A DNA stretch of 64,000 bases from Streptomyces sp. HNM0574 (GTDB lineage Bacteria; Actinomycetota; Actinomycetes; Streptomycetales; Streptomycetaceae), in assembly GCF_012726235.1 (NCBI RefSeq), contig NZ_JAASAH010000005.1:62001-126000 (forward strand). The letters are read 5' to 3'. This document shows, piece by piece, positions 33,692 to 41,643 of the stretch. Made by a program: the position numbers and the translations under genes. The notes beneath the pieces were generated by a model. It ran no database searches and was not told the DNA's origin. It saw only the letters and a list, made by a program, of their open reading frames with translations. Position 1 is the stretch's first letter; each line of letters starts with the position of its first letter.

Positions 33692-34287
33692 GGCGGTGCC
33701 GTGGGGACCGGGGTGTGGCGACGGTGTGGGCGGCGGCCGGCGGCGCGCTGCTGTGCGGGGTGCTCGCCTCGGTGCTGGCGCTCGGGCAGGCGGTGTCGGT
33801 GCGTCACCGTGCCGCCGGTTCGGCGGACCTGGCGGCCCTCGCCGCCGCGGACAGCGCGCCGGAGGGCGAGGCGCGCGCCTGCGCGACGGCCCGCAGGGTG
33901 GCCGGAGCGCAGGGCGCCCGGCTCGTCCGGTGCACGGTGCGCGAAGGCATCGCCGATGTGACCGCCGTCGTCCGGCTCGGCCCCTACGCCCCCGCACTCC
34001 GCTCCCGGGCCGGCCCACCGGCAGGGCACGTCTCAGGACGCCAGGAGCCGCGTGAGGAGGCGGATGGCGCCGCGTTTGTGGAGCGGGTCGTTGCCGTTCC
34101 CGCACTTGGGCGACTGGATGCACGACGGGCAGCCGGCCTCGCACTCGCAGACGGCGATGGCGTCGCGGGTGGCGGTGAGCCAGTCGCGGGCCGTGTGGAA
34201 GGCGCGTTCGGCGAAGCCCGCGCCGCCGGAGTATCCGTCGTAGACGAAGACCGTGGGAAGGAGGGTGTCGGGATGCAGGGGTACTGA
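33688..34287 (+). CDS. Rv3654c-like TadE-associated protein with extended C-terminus
   Basis: Begins VRRCRGDRGVATVWAAAGGALLCGVLASVLALGQAVSVRHRAAGSADLAALAAA, the hallmark of Rv3654c/flp-associated pseudopilin-like proteins: basic start, one transmembrane helix, then ADLAALAAAD and a short exported domain with two cysteines. Family members run to about 110-140 residues, but here the frame stays open to 199 residues and crosses 255 bases into the opposite-strand helicase gene. Residues after about 115 (GHVSGRQEPREE onward) mirror helicase coding and are unlikely to be ancestral. GTG overlaps the TadE stop. Confidence 0.75.
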   Translation: MRRCRGDRGVATVWAAAGGALLCGVLASVLALGQAVSVRHRAAGSADLAALAAADSAPEGEARACATARRVAGAQGARLVRCTVREGIADVTAVVRLGPYAPALRSRAGPPAGHVSGRQEPREEADGAAFVERVVAVPALGRLDARRAAGLALADGDGVAGGGEPVAGRVEGAFGEARAAGVSVVDEDRGKEGVGMQGY

Positions 34288-36420
34288 GACGCCGCCGATG
34301 TCCCAGCGGTCGCAGGTGGCGAAGAGGGGCAGCAGGCCGATGGAGGCGTGCTCGGCGGCGTGCAGCGCGCCGCCGAGGATCTCGGGGGAGACCCGGGCCT
34401 CGTCCAGCTGGTCCTCGGTGACGGTCCACCACACCGCGCGGGTACGCAGGGTGCGGGGCGGGAGGTCGAGCTTGGTCTCGCCGAGGACCTCGTTGGTGAT
34501 CAGCCGCCGCCGCAGGTACGAGACGACCTGGCTGGTCACCTCGACGGTCCCGAAGCACAGCCGGGCCTCGCCCCACGGCTCCTCGGCCTCGGTCTCCAGC
34601 ACGGACACCGAGGTGGTCTCGCGCGCCATCGTCGTCCAGGGCGGGCTGCCCTCCTCGACGAGCGCGGCGCTGTCCTCCAGGTCCAGGTGCTGGACGACGT
34701 AGGTGCGGCCCTGGTGCAGGTGGACGGCGCCCTCGTGCACGCTCGAGTGCGCGGCCGCCGCGTCGACGGTGCCGAGCAGCCGCCCCGTACCCGCCTCGAC
34801 GACCTGGACGGGACGGCCGCCCGAGCCGCGGATGTCGGTCAGGTCGGAGGCGCGTTCCTTCCGGGTCCAGAACCAGGAGGTGCCGCGGCGGCGGAGCAGC
34901 TTCTGGCCCTCCAGCTTGCGCAGCAGTCCGGGAGTCGTGGGGCCGAAGACGTCCGTGTCGGCCTCGGTGAGCGGGATCTCGGCGGCGGCCGCGCAGAGAT
35001 GGGGCGCCAGGACGTAGGGGTTGTCCGGGTCGAGGACGGTGGATTCGACCGGGGCGCGGAACAGGGATTCGGGGTGGTGGACGAGGTAGGTGTCCAGCGG
35101 GTCGTCGCGGGCGACGAGTACGGCGAGGGCACCCTCGCCGGTGCGTCCGGCGCGGCCGGCCTGCTGCCAGACCGAGGCCCGCGTACCCGGGTAGCCGGTG
35201 ATCAGTACGGCGTCGAGCCCGGAGACGTCGACGCCCAGTTCGAGCGCGTTGGTCGCGGCGAGCCCGAGCAGGTCGCCGGTGTGCAGGGCCCGTTCGAGGG
35301 CGCGGCGTTCCTCGGGCAGGTAGCCGCCCCGGTACGCGGCGATCCGGCCGGGCAGGCTGCGGTCGACGGCGCCGAGCCGGTCCTGCGCGATGAGCGAGAT
35401 CAGCTCGGCACCGCGCCGGGAGCGGACGAAGGCGACGGTGCGGACGCCCTGGACGGCGAGGTCCGTCAGCAGCTCGGCGGACTCGGCCGTCGCGGTGCGG
35501 CGTACGGGAGCTCCGCGTTCGCCCTCCAGTTCGGTGAGCGGCGGCTCCCAGAGCGCGAAGACGAGTTCGCCCCGGGGCGAGCTGTCCTCCGTCACCTCCG
35601 CCACGGGTACGCCGGTGAGCCGGCCCGCGGCCTCGCCCGGCGCGGCGGCGGTGGCGGAGGCGAGGACGAAGACGGGCTCGGAGCCGTACCGGGCGCACAG
35701 CCGCCGCAGCCGCCGGATGACCTGGGCGACGTGCGAGCCGAACACGCCCCGGTAGGTGTGGCACTCGTCGATGACGACGTAGCGCAGCGCGCGCAGGAAG
35801 GAGGACCAACGGGCGTGCGCCGGCAGGATGTTCCGGTGCAGCATGTCCGGGTTGGTGAGGACGTAGTTGGCGAACAGGCGTACCCACTCGCGCTCCTCGA
35901 CGGGGGTGTCGCCGTCGAAGACGGCGGGGCGCACGGAGTTGCCCAGCGGGGCGGCGAGCGCGGCCACCGCGCGGCGCTGGTCGGCGGCGAGCGCCTTGGT
36001 GGGGGCGAGGTAAAGGGCGGTGACACCACGGCCGTTGGGGGCTTCCGAGCCGTCGAGGACGCCGCTGAGCGTCGGTACGAGATAGGAGAGCGACTTCCCG
36101 GAGGCCGTCCCGGTCGCCACGATCACGGACTCGCCGCCGACGGCGTGCCCGGCCACCCTGGCCTGGTGCTCCCACGGCCGGTCGATGCCCGCCTCCCGTA
36201 CGGCGTCGATCACTTCGGGCCGGATCTGACCGGGCCATTCCGCATGGCGACCGACTCGCGGGGGCAAGTGCTCCGTATGAGTGATACGCGCGGCGCGATC
36301 TTCTCCGGCGGCCAGGCGGTCGAGCACCGTACGGGGATCGCTGTGGGAGACCTTTCGGGAGGGCACAGCAGGTGAGCGTACGCTCGGGGGCCGTGGCGGC
36401 GGTTCGTTGGCCATCGCCAT
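34033..36420 (-). CDS. DEAD/DEAH-box helicase with DUF1998 zinc domain (MrfA/YprA-like)
   Basis: 795-residue SF2 helicase. Walker A ATGTASGKSLSYLVPTL, LAPTKALAADQ, LTNPDMLH, DECHTYRG (DEAH position), ASATAAAPGE and QQAGRAGRTGEGAL make a full motif set. The C-terminal DUF1998 region ends with a CxCxxxCxxC...C zinc site (CECEAGCPSCIQSPKCGNG). Bacillus MrfA of this family repairs mitomycin-type DNA damage with the nuclease MrfB; no MrfB is adjacent here. ATG at 36420 or 36414. Its last 255 bases overlap the opposite pilus-gene frame. Confidence 0.93.
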   Translation of the reverse strand: MAMANEPPPRPPSVRSPAVPSRKVSHSDPRTVLDRLAAGEDRAARITHTEHLPPRVGRHAEWPGQIRPEVIDAVREAGIDRPWEHQARVAGHAVGGESVIVATGTASGKSLSYLVPTLSGVLDGSEAPNGRGVTALYLAPTKALAADQRRAVAALAAPLGNSVRPAVFDGDTPVEEREWVRLFANYVLTNPDMLHRNILPAHARWSSFLRALRYVVIDECHTYRGVFGSHVAQVIRRLRRLCARYGSEPVFVLASATAAAPGEAAGRLTGVPVAEVTEDSSPRGELVFALWEPPLTELEGERGAPVRRTATAESAELLTDLAVQGVRTVAFVRSRRGAELISLIAQDRLGAVDRSLPGRIAAYRGGYLPEERRALERALHTGDLLGLAATNALELGVDVSGLDAVLITGYPGTRASVWQQAGRAGRTGEGALAVLVARDDPLDTYLVHHPESLFRAPVESTVLDPDNPYVLAPHLCAAAAEIPLTEADTDVFGPTTPGLLRKLEGQKLLRRRGTSWFWTRKERASDLTDIRGSGGRPVQVVEAGTGRLLGTVDAAAAHSSVHEGAVHLHQGRTYVVQHLDLEDSAALVEEGSPPWTTMARETTSVSVLETEAEEPWGEARLCFGTVEVTSQVVSYLRRRLITNEVLGETKLDLPPRTLRTRAVWWTVTEDQLDEARVSPEILGGALHAAEHASIGLLPLFATCDRWDIGGVSVPLHPDTLLPTVFVYDGYSGGAGFAERAFHTARDWLTATRDAIAVCECEAGCPSCIQSPKCGNGNDPLHKRGAIRLLTRLLAS

Positions 36421-36576
36421 CGAGTGTGTCACCGGCGCGACGGACAATGGCAACAAGACGTCGTGCACCCACGCCGGTAAGTGATTGAATGCCTTTGCGG
36501 CTGCCGATCCGCTCCCTGTCCTCGGCCGGGAGGCCCCGGGGGGCGGACGACTCGATAGCAAGGTGCTGGAGGATCC

Positions 36577-36918
36577 GTGGACCTGTCCCTGTCGACCCGG
36601 ACTGTAGGCGATCGGACGATCGTCGCGGTCGGTGGCGAGATTGATGTATACACCGCGCCGAAGTTGCGCGAGCAGCTGGTCGAGCTGGTGAACGACGGCA
36701 GCTACCACCTCGTTGTGGACATGGAGGGCGTGGACTTCCTGGACTCCACGGGCCTCGGGGTGCTCGTCGGCGGGCTCAAGCGTGTGCGGGCCCACGAGGG
36801 TTCGCTGCGGCTCGTCTGCAACCAGGAGCGCATTCTCAAGATCTTCCGGATCACTGGCCTGACGAAGGTGTTCCCGATCCACCGGTCGGTCGACGAAGCC
36901 GTTTCGGCGACGGACTGA
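36577..36918 (+). CDS. bldG: Anti-sigma factor antagonist BldG
   Basis: 113-residue STAS-domain protein, exactly the length of S. coelicolor Bld[17 protein letters not shown] and the phosphorylation loop [18 protein letters not shown] with S57 are clear. In Streptomyces it is required for aerial growth and antibiotic production, and its phosphorylation by anti-sigma kinases frees sigma factors. GTG at 36577 follows GCTGGAGGATCC. The anti-sigma partner gene lies 415 bases downstream. Confidence 0.96.
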   Translation: MDLSLSTRTVGDRTIVAVGGEIDVYTAPKLREQLVELVNDGSYHLVVDMEGVDFLDSTGLGVLVGGLKRVRAHEGSLRLVCNQERILKIFRITGLTKVFPIHRSVDEAVSATD

Positions 36919-37333
36919 CCTCTCGTCCCGCGCCCCGGCTTCCGGCCGGGGCCGGGGCGGGTGCCGTTCCGGGCCGGACGTCGCCGGCCTTCGCACCGGC
37001 CCGGACCGGCGATTGGTGCTCCGTACGCCCGCAGGGCTCCGGCCCCGCGGGCGTCAGCGCGCGGGTGTGCTCGCGCCGGGCCGCGCACGTACGAGTGGCC
37101 GCCGCGGCAGGCGATCGAGCAGAGCCGTGACGGCGTGGTCCGGGGGCTTGTTCTCCAGGGCGCGCGCCGGGTCGTGTGCCGCGGGCGCACGCCGGGCGTT
37201 TACCGGCGGCGGAGGAGCGCAGGCTCCCTTCGGGTACGCAACTCCCCTGCGGGAGCGGCCGGTTCGCCGAAGCCGTGCGTCCCGAGAGCGAGAACCAGGC
37301 AAGACCGAGATCAGCACGACCGAGGGGGATGGC
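36919..37333 (+). other. Gap between bldG and its anti-sigma partner
   Basis: 415 bases without a convincing gene. A hairpin CCCCGGC-ttccg-GCCGGGG (36933-36951) right after bldG could be a partial terminator that gives different levels of bldG and downstream transcript. The middle reads open in several frames, as GC-rich DNA does, with no domain. Confidence 0.5.
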
Positions 37334-37816
37334 ATGGCCATCGTGGAACTCCGCTTCAGCGCGCAGCCGGAGCACGTGCGTACGGCGAGGCTGGTGGCTG
37401 CCGCCGTGGCGCGCCGGGCGGGGGTGGACGAGGCCGTGCTCGACGAGGTGCGTCTGGCGGTCGGTGAGGCGTGCTCGCGCGCCGTCGGGCTGCATGTGGG
37501 CAACGGGATCGACCGTCCGGTGCGGGTCGCGCTGATCGAGGACGAGAAGAAGTTCTCCATCGAGGTCGGCGACGAGGCCCCCGCCGCCCCGCATCCGGCC
37601 GGACTGGCCGACGCCGAGGGCGCGTTGGTGCCGGGCACGCGCGATGACGGCGCGGGCGTCGGCAGCGCCGACGGGCTGGACGAGGACGGCGACGAGAGCG
37701 AGATGGGCCTCGCGGTGATCAGCGGGCTCGTCGACGACGTCGAGGTCAGCTCCGACGAGAACGGCGGGCTCATCCGCATGAGTTGGCCCGTGGCCCCCGA
37801 CTCGGACCTTCCCTGA
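37334..37816 (+). CDS. Anti-sigma factor kinase-like protein (RsbW type), BldG partner
   Basis: 160-residue HATPase_c-fold protein (SCO3548/ApgA position, from memory). The N-box reads DEVRLAVGEACSRAVGLHV, and FSIEVGDEAP replaces the usual DxGxG of the G1 box. A low-complexity acidic stretch (about 90-122) sits where the ATP lid should be, before MGLAVISGLVDDVEV (G2-like). The degenerate G1 box suggests it binds BldG rather than being a strong kinase. ATG at 37334 follows CGAGGGGGA. Confidence 0.88.
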   Translation: MAIVELRFSAQPEHVRTARLVAAAVARRAGVDEAVLDEVRLAVGEACSRAVGLHVGNGIDRPVRVALIEDEKKFSIEVGDEAPAAPHPAGLADAEGALVPGTRDDGAGVGSADGLDEDGDESEMGLAVISGLVDDVEVSSDENGGLIRMSWPVAPDSDLP

Positions 37817-38151
37817 GCAAGTTTCCCCGCGGCCCGCGCCTGTCCCGGCTCCACGCCGGTCCGACGGCCGCGGGCGTACGCGTGTGCCGCCGCACGCCCC
37901 GTGAACTGCCCCTGCCCGCAAGGCGTACGGCTTCGGCGTCACCTCAACTCCCCCTGAACTAAAGCAAGTTCGCCGTTCCGGTCACGTTTAAACGCGCGCA
38001 CAGGCTTCAACTCGCGGTGTATTTCGGGCCGTTGTGGCGGGTGCTGGAGTAGGGTTTTCGTGGGGGGCGAGAGGGCTCCGATAAGGCTTGTGATCGTCTT
38101 TTTCGGGGCTCTGACGCGATCATTTTTACAACGTCAGCAATTTTGTCAGCC

Positions 38152-38211
38152 TCGCCCGTGCGGGCGAATTTCACTGGCCCGCTTCTTTCGATCTTCGCCG
38201 GTGCAGGCGAA
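38152..38211. promoter_or_regulatory. Paired dyad sites upstream of hppA
   Basis: Two related inverted repeats: TCGCCCG-TG-CGGGCGA (38152-38167) and TTCGCC-ggtgca-GGCGAA (38194-38211), centres 43 bases apart, about four helical turns, so on one DNA face. Both include GTGC(G/A)GGCGAATT, at 38158-38170 and 38201-38213. They lie 120-180 bases upstream of hppA, in a 515-base lower-GC gap with no gene. A further TGATCG...CGATCA pair sits at about 38091-38122. Confidence 0.5.
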
Positions 38212-38331
38212 TTGCCAGCGCTGCGCCCTGTTTTGATCCTGAACGGCTCCCTACAATCCGTCCACATCTCCTGCAGCAGGGAGTCGTGTGATGCGTCGTA
38301 CGCTCTCTGCGCCAAACGTCGAGGAGGACGA

Positions 38332-40731
38332 ATGGCGGGGCACCTGAGCCCGATTCAGAATCATCATCAACTTGCGGACGCGGTACTGACGAGCGCCAAC
38401 CGGGGCCTGGTCATCGTGATCGCGGTGGTCGCGCTCGCGGCGCTCGGTGTCGCGGTGGTGCTGGTACGACAAGTCCTCGCCGCGGGTGAGGGCACCGACA
38501 GCATGAAGAAGATCGCGGGCGCCGTCCAGGAGGGCGCGAACGCTTATCTGGCACGGCAGTTGAGGACCCTCGGGGTATTCGCCGTCGTCGTCTTCTTCCT
38601 GCTGATGCTGTTGCCGGCCGATGACATGAACCAGCGGCTCGGCCGTTCGGTCTTCTTCCTCGTCGGGGCGGGATTCTCGGCGGCCACCGGCTATATCGGC
38701 ATGTGGCTGGCGGTGCGCAGTAATGTGCGTGTGGCGGCGGCTGCCCGTGAGGCGACTCCGGCCGAGGGAGAACCGGCGAAGGATCTCACCGCTGTTTCCC
38801 ACAAGGCGATGAAGATCGCTTTCCGTACCGGCGGCGTGGTCGGCATGTTCACCGTCGGGCTCGGACTGCTCGGCGCCGCCTGCGTCGTCCTCGTCTACGC
38901 GGCGGACGCGCCGAAGGTGCTGGAGGGCTTCGGTCTCGGTGCCGCGCTGATCGCGATGTTCATGCGGGTCGGCGGCGGCATCTTCACCAAGGCGGCCGAC
39001 GTCGGCGCCGACCTCGTCGGCAAGGTCGAGCAGGGCATCCCCGAGGACGACCCGCGCAACGCGGCCACCATCGCGGACAACGTCGGCGACAACGTGGGCG
39101 ACTGCGCGGGAATGGCCGCCGACCTCTTCGAGTCGTACGCGGTGACGCTCGTCGCCGCGCTGATCCTCGGCACCGCCGTCTTCGGCGACGACGGGCTCGC
39201 CTTCCCGCTCATGGTCCCCGCGATCGGCGTGATCACGGCCATGATCGGGGTGTTCGCCGTCGCCCCGCGCCGCAGCGACCGCAGCGGCATGACGGCGATC
39301 AACCGCGGATTCTTCATCTCCGCGGTGATCTCCCTCGTCCTGGTCTCCGTCGCCGCGTACGCGTATCTGCCCGCCAGCTACGCGGAGTTGACCGGTGTCT
39401 CCGGCGACGACGCGCGGGCGATCCTCGGGCACGAGGGCGACCCGCGGGTCCTCGCCATCGTCGCGGTCGCCATCGGAATCGTCCTGGCGGCGCTGATCCA
39501 GCAGCTCACGGGGTACTTCACCGAGACGAACCGGAAGCCCGTGCGGGACATCGGCCGGACGTCCCTGACCGGCCCGGCGACGGTCGTCCTCTCCGGCATC
39601 TCCATCGGCCTGGAGTCGGCGGTCTACACGGCGCTGCTGATCGGGCTCAGCGTGTACGGCGCGTTCCTGCTCGGCGGCGGCACGGTGATGCTGGCGCTGT
39701 TCGCGGTGGCGCTCGCCGGCACCGGGCTGCTCACCACCGTCGGCGTCATCGTCGCCATGGACACCTTCGGCCCCGTCTCCGACAACGCGCAGGGCATCGC
39801 CGAGATGTCCGGCGACGTCGAGGGCTCGGGCGCGCAGGTGCTCACCGACCTCGACGCCGTCGGCAACACCACCAAGGCCATCACCAAGGGCATCGCCATT
39901 GCCACCGCCGTGCTCGCCGCCGCCGCGCTGTTCGGCTCGTACCGTACGGAGCTGACCTCGGCGCTCGGGGAGGCCGGTGAGGGCACGGGCAAGATGATGG
40001 AGCTGCTCGACATCGCGCAGCCGAGCACGCTGGTCGGCCTGATGTTCGGCGCCGCGGTCGTCTTCCTCTTCTCCGGTCTGGCCATCAACGCCGTGTCCCG
40101 CTCGGCGGGTTCGGTGGTGTACGAGGTGCGGCGGCAGTTCCGGGAGAAGCCCGGGATCATGGACTACACGGAGAAGCCGGAGTACGGCCGGGTGGTCGAC
40201 ATCTGCACCAAGGACGCGCTGCGCGAGCTGACCACCCCGGGGCTGCTCGCGGTGATGGCGCCGATCCTCGTCGGCTTCACCTTCGGCGTCGGCGCGCTCG
40301 CCGCGTTCCTCGCCGGTGCGATCGGCGCCGGCACCCTGATGGCCGTCTTCCTCGCCAACTCCGGCGGTGCCTGGGACAACGCGAAGAAGCTCGTCGAGGA
40401 CGGCCACCACGGCGGCAAGGGCAGCGAGGCGCACGAGGCGACCGTCATCGGTGACACCGTCGGCGACCCGTTCAAGGACACGGCCGGTCCGGCCATCAAC
40501 CCGCTGCTGAAGGTGATGAACCTCGTCGCGCTGCTCATCGCCCCGGCGGTGGTGCAGTTCAGCTACGGCGACCAGGCGAGCGTCGGCGTCCGCGCCGGTG
40601 TGGCGGTCGTCTCGATCGCGGTCATCGTCGGCGCCGTGTACGTCTCCAAGCGGCGCGGTATCGCCGTTGGTGACGAAAACAACATGGAACGGTCGGAAAG
40701 TTCGGCCGAACCCGCCGCGGCGACGCGCTGA
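38332..40731 (+). CDS. hppA: Membrane proton-pumping pyrophosphatase
   Basis: 799-residue integral membrane enzyme with about 16 helices that couples PPi hydrolysis to proton export. The substrate motif ADVGADLVGKVEQGIPEDDPRN and TIADNVGDNVGD lie at about 221-257. GNTTKAITKG carries a lysine (K515) at the position that marks the potassium-independent class; potassium-dependent enzymes have Ala. The C-terminal half repeats acidic metal sites (GDTVGDPFKDTAGPAINPLLK). ATG at 38332 follows GAGGAGGACGA. The upstream gap carries the paired dyads. Confidence 0.97.
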   Translation: MAGHLSPIQNHHQLADAVLTSANRGLVIVIAVVALAALGVAVVLVRQVLAAGEGTDSMKKIAGAVQEGANAYLARQLRTLGVFAVVVFFLLMLLPADDMNQRLGRSVFFLVGAGFSAATGYIGMWLAVRSNVRVAAAAREATPAEGEPAKDLTAVSHKAMKIAFRTGGVVGMFTVGLGLLGAACVVLVYAADAPKVLEGFGLGAALIAMFMRVGGGIFTKAADVGADLVGKVEQGIPEDDPRNAATIADNVGDNVGDCAGMAADLFESYAVTLVAALILGTAVFGDDGLAFPLMVPAIGVITAMIGVFAVAPRRSDRSGMTAINRGFFISAVISLVLVSVAAYAYLPASYAELTGVSGDDARAILGHEGDPRVLAIVAVAIGIVLAALIQQLTGYFTETNRKPVRDIGRTSLTGPATVVLSGISIGLESAVYTALLIGLSVYGAFLLGGGTVMLALFAVALAGTGLLTTVGVIVAMDTFGPVSDNAQGIAEMSGDVEGSGAQVLTDLDAVGNTTKAITKGIAIATAVLAAAALFGSYRTELTSALGEAGEGTGKMMELLDIAQPSTLVGLMFGAAVVFLFSGLAINAVSRSAGSVVYEVRRQFREKPGIMDYTEKPEYGRVVDICTKDALRELTTPGLLAVMAPILVGFTFGVGALAAFLAGAIGAGTLMAVFLANSGGAWDNAKKLVEDGHHGGKGSEAHEATVIGDTVGDPFKDTAGPAINPLLKVMNLVALLIAPAVVQFSYGDQASVGVRAGVAVVSIAVIVGAVYVSKRRGIAVGDENNMERSESSAEPAAATR

Positions 40732-40757
40732 CGGTCGTTCAGAAACCGTCCAACTGG

Positions 40758-40793
40758 CGGGCGGACGAGGCGTTTTGACGCTTCGTCCGCCCG
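40758..40793 (+). terminator. hppA terminator
   Basis: 11-bp perfect stem CGGGCGGACGA / TCGTCCGCCCG with a 14-base loop, 27 bases after the stop; outer bases AGAAA / TTTCT extend the pairing. Confidence 0.8.
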
Positions 40794-40952
40794 TTCGTGA
40801 TTTCTGCTGACGTACGGTGGGCACCCGCGAGCCGCCGCGTCCGGTTTGGTGCAAATGGCTTTAATCAGGGACAGATCATTCGCCTGGCTCCACCCCGGGA
40901 GCGTCCCGGCGTGTATGTTCCGGGCCGAACAGCCATGGAAGGGACCGATCCG

Positions 40953-41519
40953 GTGAACAAGAAGCTCGTGGCGGCACTGTCCAGCGGTGCGGCACTCGTT
41001 CTCACGCTGACAGGTTGCGGCGACGACAGCGGCAAGAAGACCGAGGAATGGGCCAAGAAGGTCTGCGACCAGGTGCAGCCTCAGGTCAAGAAGATCCAGC
41101 AGGCGAACGCATCCATCGGTGAGGCGTCCGAGAAGAAGCAGTCCTCCGCGGAGGTCAAGAAGACGGACTCGGCCGCCTTCCAGGACATCTCCGACGCGTA
41201 CAAGGCGCTCGGCACGGCGGTCGACAAGGCGGGCGCACCGCCCGTCGACGACGGCGAGAAGCTCCAGAAGGACGCCGTGAAGGAGCTCAAGGGCATCTCG
41301 AAGGAGTACGCGGGGCTGAAGCGGACGGTCGACAAGCTCGACACCAAGGACCAGGCGAAGTTCGCCGAGGGGCTCAAGGGCGTCGCGACCGAGCTCGACA
41401 AGCTCGGCAAGAGCGGTGACAAGGCGCTGAGCGACCTCCAGTCCGGCGAGGTCGGCGAGGCCATGGCGAAGCAGAAGGGCTGCAAGCGGCCCGACACCAG
41501 CGAGGCCCCCTCCTCGTAG
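40953..41519 (+). CDS. Small lysine-rich lipoprotein
   Basis: 188-residue exported lipoprotein: VNKK signal, hydrophobic core, lipobox LTLTGC with C22. The mature part is highly charged and helical (DQVQPQVKKIQQANASIGEASEKKQ..., QKDAVKELKGISKEYAGLKRTVDKL), probably a coiled coil, with two cysteines that may pair. No known family is recognised; position beside hppA is conserved in S. coelicolor (SCO3546, from memory). GTG at 40953 follows GGAAGGGACC. Confidence 0.85.
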   Translation: MNKKLVAALSSGAALVLTLTGCGDDSGKKTEEWAKKVCDQVQPQVKKIQQANASIGEASEKKQSSAEVKKTDSAAFQDISDAYKALGTAVDKAGAPPVDDGEKLQKDAVKELKGISKEYAGLKRTVDKLDTKDQAKFAEGLKGVATELDKLGKSGDKALSDLQSGEVGEAMAKQKGCKRPDTSEAPSS

Positions 41520-41570
41520 CGGCGGCCCGGACCGCTCCACCGCGAGCCGGTCCGGCGCCCCGTGATCCCC

Positions 41571-41611
41571 GGTCAGCCCCCGTCCGCCGACAGCGCGGCC
41601 GGGGGCTGACC
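41571..41611 (+). terminator. Terminator after the lysine-rich lipoprotein gene
   Basis: 11-bp perfect stem GGTCAGCCCCC / GGGGGCTGACC with a 19-base loop. Confidence 0.75.
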
Positions 41612-41643
41612 GCTGGTCGTCGCCGGAAGGGCCAGACGACACA

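Noticed and set aside
36933..36951. Hairpin after bldG as a full terminator separating the anti-sigma gene
   Set aside because: The stem is only 7 bp and bldG is known to be partly co-transcribed with the downstream gene in S. coelicolor; treated as a possible attenuator only.
38251..40854. 867-codon minus-strand open frame opposite hppA
   Set aside because: Composition is Arg/His/Asp-rich with no domain; it mirrors the third-position GC bias of the clear hppA gene.
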